DNA of 64,000 nt from Pseudooceanicola endophyticus. GTDB taxonomy: Bacteria > Pseudomonadota > Alphaproteobacteria > Rhodobacterales > Rhodobacteraceae. The translations under genes were made by a program, and so were the position numbers. Each line of letters starts with the position of its first letter. The first letter of the stretch is position 1. Below, piece after piece: positions 35,278-43,112 of this stretch. Location of the stretch: NCBI RefSeq assembly GCF_018760365.1, contig NZ_JAHIAB010000014.1:62001-126000 (forward strand), in the 5' to 3' direction. The notes under the pieces were generated by a model. The model saw only the letters and a list, made by a program, of their open reading frames with translations, was not told the DNA's origin and did no database searches.

Positions 35278-36179
35278 CCACCGGCCCGACCATCCTGATG
35301 ACAGACCCGCTGGCCTGGAAACCCGCCTACCAGGCGGCCTTCCGCAAGGCCTGCCCCGGGGCGCGCTTTCTTCTGTGGCGCGATGCCGAGGCCCGCGTGC
35401 AGCCCTGCGACGTGCTGCTGGCCTGGCAGCTGCCGCCCGACATGGATGCCCTGCCCGAAGGTGTGCAGCGGGTAATCTGCTTCGGCGCCGGCACCGACCG
35501 GCTGAGCGGCGATCCCCGCCTGCCCGCCGGCCTGGAGCTTTCGCGGCTGGTCGATCCCGATCAGGCGCGGCAGATGGCGGATTACGCGCTTCTGGCCTGC
35601 ATGGCACGCCAGCAGCGCGATCAGGACCGGCTGCGCGACCAGAGCGCGCGGCGCTGGCCCGACCCGCGCCCGCTGCCCGCGCGCGCCACGCTGAAGGTCA
35701 CCGTTCTGGGGCTGGGGCGCATCGGCGCCGAGGTGGCAGCCCATCTCTCTGCCAGCGGCTTCGACGTGCACGGGCTGGCGCGGCGCCCCCGCACCCTGCC
35801 CGGCGTCAGCGTCCACACCGATCTGGCCGCGGCCTGCAAAGGCGCCGACGTGCTGGTGAACCTGCTGCCCCTCACGCCCGAAACCACCGGCCTTCTGAAC
35901 GCAGAGCTTTTCGACCGGCTTGCCCCCGGCGCCTACCTGGCCCAGGCCGGGCGCGGCGCCCAGCTGGACGAGGGGGCCCTGCGCGCCGCCCTCGACAGAG
36001 GCCATCTCGGCGCGGCCTTCCTCGACGTCTTCGGCATCGAACCGCTGCCCTCCGACCACTGGATGTGGGACCATCCCGGCATCCGGATCAGCCCGCATTG
36101 TGCCGCGATTCCCTCGCCCGAAGGCATGGCCCATGCCCTCGCCGCCGAGCTCGCCACCCTGCAGCCGACCCCGGCCTGA
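35274..36179 (+). CDS. D-2-hydroxyacid dehydrogenase (glyoxylate/hydroxypyruvate reductase-like)
   Basis: The 301-residue NAD(P)-dependent reductase has a Rossmann motif VLGLGRIGAEVAAHLSASGFDVHGLARRPR (near residue 145), catalytic Arg in AQAGRGAQLDEG, and the Glu/His pair in GIEPLPSDHWMWDHPGIRISPHCAAIPSPEG. The pattern matches the GhrA branch. It overlaps the aldolase by 4 nt, suggesting consecutive steps on a C2 or C3 acid. The N-terminal substrate domain is somewhat shorter than usual. Confidence 0.9.
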   Translation: MTTGPTILMTDPLAWKPAYQAAFRKACPGARFLLWRDAEARVQPCDVLLAWQLPPDMDALPEGVQRVICFGAGTDRLSGDPRLPAGLELSRLVDPDQARQMADYALLACMARQQRDQDRLRDQSARRWPDPRPLPARATLKVTVLGLGRIGAEVAAHLSASGFDVHGLARRPRTLPGVSVHTDLAAACKGADVLVNLLPLTPETTGLLNAELFDRLAPGAYLAQAGRGAQLDEGALRAALDRGHLGAAFLDVFGIEPLPSDHWMWDHPGIRISPHCAAIPSPEGMAHALAAELATLQPTPA

Positions 36180-36203
36180 CCGACCGCATCCAAGGACACC
36201 GCC

Positions 36204-36911
36204 ATGCAGGACACCGCTCTCACCCATATCCGGCTCGATCACGGCAAGCGCAACACCATGGGCGAACAGGTTTTCGACGCCCTGCGCGAACAGATCCTGA
36301 CCGCGCAGCTGAAACCCGGCGACAAGCTCTCGGAGCAGCGCGTGGGCGAACAGCTTCAGGTGTCGCGGACGCCGGTGCGCGATGCCTTCCGCCGCCTGCA
36401 TGATGCCGAGATGATCGAGGTCTACCCCCAGTCCGGCACCCGGGTCGCGCTGATCGACGTGGATCGGGCGCGCCAGGCGATCTTCATTCGCGCGACGCTG
36501 GAAAGCCTGGCCTTCGCCCGGGGCCGCCGCCCCACCACAGACGAGATCGAGGAGTTGGAGCTGCTGGTGCGCCGCCATGAGCGCCAGCTTGAGAGCGGCA
36601 GCATGATCGACCATTTCCGCGCCGACATGCAGTTCCACGCCGGGCTGATGACCGCCATCGGCATGACCACGGTCTGGCGCACGGTGCAGTATTGCGCCGC
36701 CGACATGGTGCGGGTGCAGTTCCTGATCGGCCCCGATCTGGCCCACCTGCGCAACATCGTCGAGGATCACCGCGCCGTGCTGGAGGCCCTGGAAAGGGGC
36801 GACCTGCCCGAGGTCGAGCGCCGGATGCGCGAACACCTCGAAGCCTCGGCCACCGACCTTGAGGGGCTGGCGCAAAGCAGCCCCGACTATTTCACCAGAC
36901 CCGCCGTCTGA
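36204..36911 (+). CDS. GntR-family regulator, FadR/FCD subfamily
   Basis: The 235-residue protein has an N-terminal winged HTH (EQVFDALREQILTAQLKPGDKLSEQRVGEQLQVSRTPVRDAFRRL) and a helical FCD domain with the metal-ligand pattern D-x(3)-H and two later histidines (DMQFHAGLM; EDHRAVLEALERGD; MREHLE). AAGGA precedes the ATG. It is downstream of the aldolase/dehydrogenase pair and probably governs that operon in response to a carboxylic acid. Confidence 0.92.
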   Translation: MQDTALTHIRLDHGKRNTMGEQVFDALREQILTAQLKPGDKLSEQRVGEQLQVSRTPVRDAFRRLHDAEMIEVYPQSGTRVALIDVDRARQAIFIRATLESLAFARGRRPTTDEIEELELLVRRHERQLESGSMIDHFRADMQFHAGLMTAIGMTTVWRTVQYCAADMVRVQFLIGPDLAHLRNIVEDHRAVLEALERGDLPEVERRMREHLEASATDLEGLAQSSPDYFTRPAV

Positions 36912-36953
36912 GGGACCCGCCATGCCCCGCCTTTCTTGCAAAACGGACTTGGT

Positions 36954-36963
36954 AAAGCGGTTT
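36954..36963. promoter_or_regulatory. Candidate LacI-type operator upstream of the second LacI gene
   Basis: AAAGCGGTTT fits the A-A-A-n-C-G-n-T-T-T core of many LacI-family operators and lies 48 nt before the LacI start at 37011. Flanking T-T-G-C-A-A-A copies occur on both sides. The short motif makes chance occurrence possible. Confidence 0.4.
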
Positions 36964-37010
36964 TCAAGCCGCCTTTCCGCTGTTTCCGACAGTTTGCAAA
37001 GGTCCCGCCC

Positions 37011-38054
37011 ATGATCCGCAAACGTGTCACCATCCGCGATGTCGCACGCGAGGCCGCGGTCTCCATGACCTCCGTGTCGCGGCATCTGAACGGCCAGATC
37101 ACCCTGCCCGAAGCCACCGCCCGGCGCATCGAACGGGCGGTCGAGACCCTGGGCTATGCCCCGAATGCGCTGGCGCGCCAGCTCAGCCTCGGGGCCAGCC
37201 GGACGCTGGGCTTCGTCACCTCCGACATTGCCTATCCGTTCTTCGCCGCCATCGCCTCGGCTGCCGAGGACGAGGCCGCGCGCCAGGGCTACGGGCTGAT
37301 GATCTTCAACAGCCGCAACCGGATCGAGCAGGAGCTGGCCCAGATCGAACGGATCGCCAATCACCAGATCGACGGGCTGATCCTGCAAACCAACCACCCC
37401 GCCGATCCCGCCCTGGCGGAGGCGATCAATGCCACGGGCCGCGTGGTGCTGATCGACGAGGACGTGCCCGGCGCCCTGGCGCCGCGCCTCTTTGCCCGCA
37501 ACGCCGAGGGCGGAGAGCTGGCCACCCGTCACCTGCTGGACCACGGCCACCGCCACATCGGCATGATCTGCGGGCCCGACGGCATGTCCTCCAGCATCGG
37601 GCGCAAGGAGGGACATGCGCGCGCCATGGCCCGCGCCGGGCTGCTGCCCAGCCCCGGGCTGATCCTGCACGGCGCCTATGACGAGGACAGCGGCGCGCGC
37701 GCCTTCCGCCACCTGATGGAGCGCCCGCATCCCCCGACCGCGCTGTTCGCCACCGCCGATGTGCTGGCGCTTGGCGCGCTGCGTGCCGCCCGCGACATGG
37801 GGCTTTCCATTCCGCGCGACGTGTCGCTGATCAGCTTCGACGACATCCCGAACGCCGATCTGCTGGCCCCGCCGCTGACCACCATCCGCCAGTCGCCCGA
37901 GGATTTCGGGCGCGGCGGCATCCGCCTGCTTCTGGAGCTGATCCAGGACGGCTCTGTCCTGCCCCGGCAGGAACATGTCCCGGTGTCGATCATCGAGCGC
38001 GCCTCGGTAAGCGCCCCCGGACCGGAGGACCCGCCACTGCCCCGGGCGGACTGA
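37011..38054 (+). CDS. LacI-family transcriptional regulator
   Basis: The 347-residue protein starts MIRKRVTIRDVAREAAVSMTSVSRHLNGQ, a LacI HTH, then the hinge ARRIERAVETLGYAPNALARQLS and a sugar-binding-like effector domain ending in SLISFDDIPNADLLAPPLTTIRQSPEDFG. The ATG at 37011 removes 25 upstream residues that do not resemble the family. It lies directly upstream of and codirectional with the third ABC importer, with only 58 nt to the binding-protein gene, so it is the probable local regulator. Confidence 0.93.
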   Translation: MIRKRVTIRDVAREAAVSMTSVSRHLNGQITLPEATARRIERAVETLGYAPNALARQLSLGASRTLGFVTSDIAYPFFAAIASAAEDEAARQGYGLMIFNSRNRIEQELAQIERIANHQIDGLILQTNHPADPALAEAINATGRVVLIDEDVPGALAPRLFARNAEGGELATRHLLDHGHRHIGMICGPDGMSSSIGRKEGHARAMARAGLLPSPGLILHGAYDEDSGARAFRHLMERPHPPTALFATADVLALGALRAARDMGLSIPRDVSLISFDDIPNADLLAPPLTTIRQSPEDFGRGGIRLLLELIQDGSVLPRQEHVPVSIIERASVSAPGPEDPPLPRAD

Positions 38055-38112
38055 CCGCCCCGGGCCAAGAACGTTCGCCAACAGAAATCTACCTCAACAG
38101 GGAATTGATCAC

Positions 38113-39216
38113 ATGCAACGACAGACGTTCCAGCAAGACGCATTCGACATCGCCCGCCACAAGCTGAAGACCGGCCAGCTGAGCCGCCGCCAGTTCGTCG
38201 CCGCGCTCTCCGCCCTGGGCCTGAGCGCCACGATCCGCCCCGGTGCCGCCCATGCCGCCGCCAGCGAGATCGTGGTCTGCAACTGGGGCGGCGCCGCCAT
38301 CGACGCCTTCCGTGACGCCTACGGCGCCCCCTTCACGAAATCCTCCGGCATCGAGGTCGTGGTGGATGGCGCCGGCCCCTCGACCGGCGCGGTGCGCGCC
38401 ATGGTCGAGGCCGGCAACGTGATCTGGGATGCCACCGACGGCGGCATGACCGACGCGGCGGTGCTGGGCAAGGGCGGCTATGTCGATCCGATCGACTACT
38501 CGGTCGTCGACAAGTCCCGCGTCGGAGAGGGCATGGCGGCCGAATACGGCGTCGCCAACTACATCTTCTCGAACGTGCTGGCCTATGATGCCACCCAGAC
38601 CGACGGCAAGGTGCCCGCCGGCTGGAAGGACTTTTTCGATTTCGACAAGTTCCCCGGCCAGCGCACCATGTGCAAATGGGTCCAGGGCCAGCTTGAGGCC
38701 GTGCTGATGGCCGACGGCGTCAAGCCCGAGGACATGTATCCCCTCGACGTGGACCGCGCCTTCGCCAAGCTCGAACCCTACCTCAAGGACATCATCTTCT
38801 GGGAAAGCGGTGCCCAGTCCCAGCAGCTGCTGCGCGAGGGCGAGGTGGTGATGGGCAACATCTGGCACACCCGCGCCAACCTGCTGCGCAAGGAAAACCC
38901 GGACCTGACCTGGACCTGGGAAAACCAGCTGATCTTCGCCTCGGCCTGGTCGGTGCCGAAGGGCAATCCCGCCGGCAAGGAAGTGTTCGAGTTCATCAAC
39001 TCCTCGCTCCTGCCCGAGGGCCAGGTGACGCTGCTGCGCGCCATGGGCAACGGGCCCACCAACCCCGCCGCCCTTGCCCTGATGAGCGAGGAGGACAAGG
39101 CGGTCTATTCGCTGGCGCCGGAAAACCTCAAGGACGTGCTGCACGTCTCGGCCGCCTATTACGCCGAACATGACGCCGAGGTGCAAAACCGCTTCCTCGA
39201 CTTCATCTCGCGCTGA
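38113..39216 (+). CDS. Periplasmic substrate-binding protein, PotD-like, Tat-exported
   Basis: The 367-residue protein has an N-terminal region with the twin-arginine motif S-R-R-Q-F-V at about residues 24-29, then a hydrophobic stretch and AAHA cleavage region. The mature part begins SEIVVCNWGGAAIDAFRDAYGAPF, a PotD-like first strand, and includes FWESGAQSQQLLREGEVVMGNIWHTRANLL near the ligand cleft. AGGGAA upstream fits the ATG. It belongs to the operon binding protein, permease, permease, arginine-deiminase-like enzyme, ATPase, M24-like protein. Confidence 0.9.
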   Translation: MQRQTFQQDAFDIARHKLKTGQLSRRQFVAALSALGLSATIRPGAAHAAASEIVVCNWGGAAIDAFRDAYGAPFTKSSGIEVVVDGAGPSTGAVRAMVEAGNVIWDATDGGMTDAAVLGKGGYVDPIDYSVVDKSRVGEGMAAEYGVANYIFSNVLAYDATQTDGKVPAGWKDFFDFDKFPGQRTMCKWVQGQLEAVLMADGVKPEDMYPLDVDRAFAKLEPYLKDIIFWESGAQSQQLLREGEVVMGNIWHTRANLLRKENPDLTWTWENQLIFASAWSVPKGNPAGKEVFEFINSSLLPEGQVTLLRAMGNGPTNPAALALMSEEDKAVYSLAPENLKDVLHVSAAYYAEHDAEVQNRFLDFISR

Positions 39217-39230
39217 TCCGCACAGGGGAG

Positions 39231-39269
39231 CCGCCCGCAACCTCTCCCACCCGGAGGGCGCGCGGGCGG
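39231..39269 (+). terminator. Intercistronic stem-loop after the binding-protein gene
   Basis: CCGCCCGC at 39231-39238 pairs with GCGGGCGG at 39262-39269. The 23-nt loop holds a smaller CCTC/GAGG pairing. It fills most of the 62-nt gap between the binding-protein and permease genes. Confidence 0.5.
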
Positions 39270-39278
39270 TCATCGAAC

Positions 39279-40118
39279 ATGTCGCATTTCCAACGCTGGG
39301 CCCTCGCGCTCACGCTGCCGGCGGGCGCGCTGATGCTGGCTTTCTACGTCTACCCGATCCTTCAGGTCCTGGGGCTGAGCTTCAGCGAGCCCACGCCCGG
39401 GCTTGGCAACTACGCGGAACTGGTCACCAACCCGGCGATCCGGCGGGTGCTGTGGACCACCGTGCAGGTGACGGTGCCCACGACGCTGATCACCGTGACG
39501 CTGAGCTACATCGTGGCGCTGGCCATGGTGCAGATGGCGCCGGGGCGACGGCGGCTGGCGATGTTCCTGGTGCTGGTGCCGTTCTGGATTTCCGTCCTGG
39601 TGCGCGCCTTCGCCTGGATCACCGTGCTGCGGCGCCGGGGCATCGTGAACTCCACCCTTCAGGACCTGGGGCTGATCCACAAGCCGCTGGCCCTGATCTA
39701 CAACGAGCTGGGCGTGGTCATCGGCATGGTGCACTACATGATGCCCTTCGCGATCCTGCTGCTTTACGCCAACCTCTCCGACATCGACCAGAGCGTGATC
39801 CGCGCCGCCCGGTCACTGGGGGCGCGCCGCTGGATGATCTTCAGCCGGGTCTGGCTGCCGCTGTCGCTGCCGGGGCTGCTGGTCGCCGCGCTCTTCGTGG
39901 TGATCTTCTCCTTCGGGTTCCTGGTGACACCGGCGCTGCTGGGCGCAGGCCGGGTGCTGATGGTGGCCGAATACATCTCGGTGCAGATCTCGAACACGCT
40001 GAACTGGGGCGTGGCGACGGCGCTGTCGACCAGCCTGCTGGTCGCGGTCGGGCTGCTGGTCTGGCTGGCCACCCGCCACCCGGCCCTGCGCGCCGCCCTG
40101 GAAGGAGGCCGCAAATGA
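39279..40118 (+). CDS. ABC transporter permease, PotB-like
   Basis: The 279-residue inner-membrane subunit starts MSHFQRWALALTLPAGALMLAFYVYPILQVLGLSF and has six helices and the EAA-type loop RAARSLGARRWMIFSRVWLPLSLPGL near residue 175. The ribosome-binding site is weak. It overlaps the next permease gene by 4 nt. Confidence 0.92.
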   Translation: MSHFQRWALALTLPAGALMLAFYVYPILQVLGLSFSEPTPGLGNYAELVTNPAIRRVLWTTVQVTVPTTLITVTLSYIVALAMVQMAPGRRRLAMFLVLVPFWISVLVRAFAWITVLRRRGIVNSTLQDLGLIHKPLALIYNELGVVIGMVHYMMPFAILLLYANLSDIDQSVIRAARSLGARRWMIFSRVWLPLSLPGLLVAALFVVIFSFGFLVTPALLGAGRVLMVAEYISVQISNTLNWGVATALSTSLLVAVGLLVWLATRHPALRAALEGGRK

Positions 40119-40987
40119 GCGATACATCCCTGGCCCTGCCCGCCGAAGCCCCGGCCCGCGCCAATCGGCGCGCCGGCCTGATGCGCAGCCTTGAAACCTG
40201 GGTGCCCCGGGTGCTGACCTGGGTGCTTCTGGGCTTTCTCTTCGTGCCGATGCTGGTGGTGATCCCGGTGGCCTTCACCGACCGCAGCTACCTGTCGATG
40301 CCGGTGGATGGGCTCTCGATGCAGCACTTCCGGGCGCTGGCGGACCCTTCGAAGGGCTGGATCGGCTCGATCCTGACCAGCGCGGTGATCGGCGTGGTCT
40401 CGGCGCTCAGCTGCACGGCACTGGCGGCGGCCTTCTCCATCGGGGCCTGGCTTCATGCCGGGCGCTGGCCCTCGCTGATGCGGGTGATCCTGCTGTCGCC
40501 GCTGATCGTGCCACCGATCATCTACGCGGTCGGCATGGTGCGGCTGTGGTCGGCGCTGTCGCTGCTGGATACCTGGTTCGGCAACATCATCATCCACGTC
40601 ATCCTGGCGATGCCGCTGGCGGTGCTGGCAATCAGCGGCGCGCTTGGCAACCTGGATCCGGCGGTGGTGCGCGCGGCGCGCTCGCTTGGCGCGCGCCCGC
40701 CGATGATCGTCACCGGGGTCATCCTACCCAACCTGCGCGCGGGGCTGGCCGCCTCTCTGCTGCTCTCGTTCATCGTCTCCTGGGACGAGATCACCGTGAC
40801 GCTCTTCGTCACCTCCCGCAACATCGTCACCCTGCCGCGACGGATCTGGACCTCGATCAACGACAATGTCGATCCGGCCATCGCCGCCATCGCCTCCCTG
40901 ATGCTGCTGATCACCGTGCTGGGTCTGCTGGCCCGGCTGCTGATCTGGGACCGCCGCGGCGCCGAGAAAACCAACCATAACAACTGA
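40115..40987 (+). CDS. ABC transporter permease, PotC-like
   Basis: The 290-residue second permease carries a non-conserved cytoplasmic N-terminus of about 30 residues before the first helix (LTWVLLGFLFVPMLVVIPVAF), the EAA loop VRAARSLGARPPMIVTGVILPNLRAG near residue 190 and FIVSWDEITVTLFVTSRNIVTLPRRIW near the end. The ATG is in the ATGA overlap with the upstream gene and follows GGAGG. Confidence 0.92.
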   Translation: MSDTSLALPAEAPARANRRAGLMRSLETWVPRVLTWVLLGFLFVPMLVVIPVAFTDRSYLSMPVDGLSMQHFRALADPSKGWIGSILTSAVIGVVSALSCTALAAAFSIGAWLHAGRWPSLMRVILLSPLIVPPIIYAVGMVRLWSALSLLDTWFGNIIIHVILAMPLAVLAISGALGNLDPAVVRAARSLGARPPMIVTGVILPNLRAGLAASLLLSFIVSWDEITVTLFVTSRNIVTLPRRIWTSINDNVDPAIAAIASLMLLITVLGLLARLLIWDRRGAEKTNHNN

Positions 40988-41005
40988 TTCCAAGAGGATA
41001 GGACC

Positions 41006-42040
41006 ATGAACAAACCCACCAAGGTCACCGCCCATACCCCCGCGATGAGCGAGCATGAGTACAAGGAGGCGAAGTTCTTCCAGACCTTCGGTTCCGTGCC
41101 CACCCCCGGCTTCGACGACCCCGAGGAACAGACCCGCGTCTGGGGCCAGCCCTGGGGCTGCACCTCCGACATCGGCCAGCTGCGCACCGTGCTGATGCAC
41201 CGCCCCGGCGCCGAACTGGGCGTCGTCAAGGACATGCCCATGCCCGAGATCGGCGGCTTCGGCGATCCGCAGGAAGGCTGGTACTGGATGGGCAAGACCC
41301 TGCCCGACCTGGCCGCGATGCAGGCCGCCCATGACAGCCTGACCGCCACCCTGCGCGCCGAGGGCGTGGACGTGGTGCTGGTCGACAAGCCCGCCGACGG
41401 CGCCATGAAGCAGATCTTCACCCGTGACAGCGTGATCTCGGTGCGCGGCGGGGCCATCGTCACCCGCCTGGCGCGCAAGGTCCGCCGGGGCGAGGAAATC
41501 GCCGTCACCCGCGCGCTTGCCAATGCCGGCTGCCCGATCCTGGGCACCGTCCATGGCGAGGGTGTCTTCGAAGGCGGCGGCTTTGCCCTGATCGACGACA
41601 AGACCGCCGTCTGCGGTGTCACCGTCGCCTGCAACGAGGAAGGCGTGCGCCAGGTCGAAAGCATCCTGAACGGCCTCGGGATCGACCTCATCAAGCTGCC
41701 GATGCCGGGCTACCGCATTCACATCGACGGCTCTTTCATGATGGTCGACCGCGAGACCGCGATCGTGAACATCAACGAACTGCCCTACTTCTTCCTCGAC
41801 TACCTCAAGAAGCGCGGGATGCGCCTGATCGAACTGCCCCCCGAGGACAACGCCTTCTCGCTGAACTGCCTGGCGGTGAAACCGGGCCGCGTGATCATGC
41901 ACGACACCCGCACGCCGCGCCTGGCCGACCTGATGGACAAGGCCGGGATCGAGATCGTCACGATTGACTACGAGGCGGTCGAACTGGGCGGCGGCGGCAT
42001 CCACTGCTCCACCTCGCCGCTGGCGCGGGACGCGCTGTGA
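41006..42040 (+). CDS. Arginine deiminase/dimethylarginine hydrolase-fold enzyme
   Basis: The 344-residue guanidine-group-modifying enzyme keeps the full catalytic set of the ADI/DDAH family: the Asp in IFTRDSVISV, the Glu in EGVFEGGGF, the His in YRIHIDGSFMMVD and the nucleophilic Cys in the C-terminal GGGGIHCSTSPL. It should attack the guanidine carbon of arginine or a derivative, releasing ammonia or an amine and a ureido product. It is encoded between the importer permeases and ATPase, so the imported solute is likely its substrate: a guanidino compound such as a methylated arginine, agmatine-like or opine-like molecule. The exact substrate is inference. Confidence 0.87.
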   Translation: MNKPTKVTAHTPAMSEHEYKEAKFFQTFGSVPTPGFDDPEEQTRVWGQPWGCTSDIGQLRTVLMHRPGAELGVVKDMPMPEIGGFGDPQEGWYWMGKTLPDLAAMQAAHDSLTATLRAEGVDVVLVDKPADGAMKQIFTRDSVISVRGGAIVTRLARKVRRGEEIAVTRALANAGCPILGTVHGEGVFEGGGFALIDDKTAVCGVTVACNEEGVRQVESILNGLGIDLIKLPMPGYRIHIDGSFMMVDRETAIVNINELPYFFLDYLKKRGMRLIELPPEDNAFSLNCLAVKPGRVIMHDTRTPRLADLMDKAGIEIVTIDYEAVELGGGGIHCSTSPLARDAL

Positions 42041-42041
42041 C

Positions 42042-43112
42042 ATGACCTTCCTGACCATTGACGGGCTTGAAAAAAGCTACGGCAAGGTCCGTGCCCTCGA
42101 GCGTATCTCGCTCGGGGTCGCGGAGGGGGAATTCGTCACCCTGCTCGGCCCCTCGGGGTCGGGCAAGACGACGCTGCTGATGTCGGTCGCGGGCTTCACC
42201 GAACCCACCGCGGGCCGCATCCTGCTGGGGGATCAGGACATCACCCGCCTGGACCCCGAGGACCGTGACTTCGGCTTCGTGTTCCAGGGCTATGCGCTGT
42301 TTCCGCACCTGAGCGTGGCCGACAACATCGCCTTTCCGCTACGGGTGCGCAAATGGCCGCGCGCCCGCATCCAGGCCCGGGTCGAGGAAATGCTGGCCCT
42401 CGTCGGGCTTGAGGCCATGGCAAGGCGCAAGCCCGCGCAGCTTTCGGGCGGCCAGCAGCAGCGCGTGGCGCTGGCGCGCGCGCTCTCGTTCGGGCCGCGC
42501 ATGATGCTTCTGGACGAGCCGCTTTCGGCGCTCGACCGCAGCCTGCGCGACAGCATGCAGCAGGAGCTGAAGCGCCTGCACCGCGAGACCGGCGTGACCT
42601 TCCTCTATGTGACCCATGACCAGGAAGAGGCCTATGCCATGTCGGACCGCATCGCGGTGTTCCATCGCGGTCGTCTGGTCCAGTCCGGCCCCCCGCGCGA
42701 GATCTACGCGCGTCCCGCCAACAGTTTCGTGGCGGGTTTCATCGGCGGCAACAACCTGTTCACCGCGCGCCATGATCCCCATTCCGGAGAGATCGACCTG
42801 CTGGGCCGCCGCCTGCGGCTGGGCCACCTCGATCCCGGGCTGCATTGCGCCGACGGCAAGGTGACCGGCTGGATCCGCCCCGAGGCGCTGCGCCCCGGCC
42901 CCGCCGCCCCAGGCGAGCTGGAGCTGGCGCTCACGCTGGAGGACATCAGCTTTGCCGGCACCGGCGACCGGCTGTTCCTGCGCAGCCCCGACGGCCAGCC
43001 GCTGATCGCCAGCCAGACCTCCGGGCCCACGGGCCCGGCCTTCCGCCCGGGGCCGATCACCTGCGCGGTGCACCCCGACGACATCGGTTTCCTTCCCGCG
43101 AGGCAGACATGA
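42042..43112 (+). CDS. ABC transporter ATP-binding protein, PotA-like
   Basis: The 356-residue ATPase has Walker A GPSGSGKT at residues 36-43, Q-loop FVFQGYALFPHLSV, signature [15 protein letters not shown], Walker B MMLLDEPLSALD and VTHDQEEAYAMSDR, then a TOBE-like domain with VTGWIRPEALRPG. It starts 1 nt after the deiminase stop codon and overlaps the following M24-like gene by 4 nt. It powers the permease pair encoded at 39.3-41.0 kb. Confidence 0.93.
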   Translation: MTFLTIDGLEKSYGKVRALERISLGVAEGEFVTLLGPSGSGKTTLLMSVAGFTEPTAGRILLGDQDITRLDPEDRDFGFVFQGYALFPHLSVADNIAFPLRVRKWPRARIQARVEEMLALVGLEAMARRKPAQLSGGQQQRVALARALSFGPRMMLLDEPLSALDRSLRDSMQQELKRLHRETGVTFLYVTHDQEEAYAMSDRIAVFHRGRLVQSGPPREIYARPANSFVAGFIGGNNLFTARHDPHSGEIDLLGRRLRLGHLDPGLHCADGKVTGWIRPEALRPGPAAPGELELALTLEDISFAGTGDRLFLRSPDGQPLIASQTSGPTGPAFRPGPITCAVHPDDIGFLPARQT

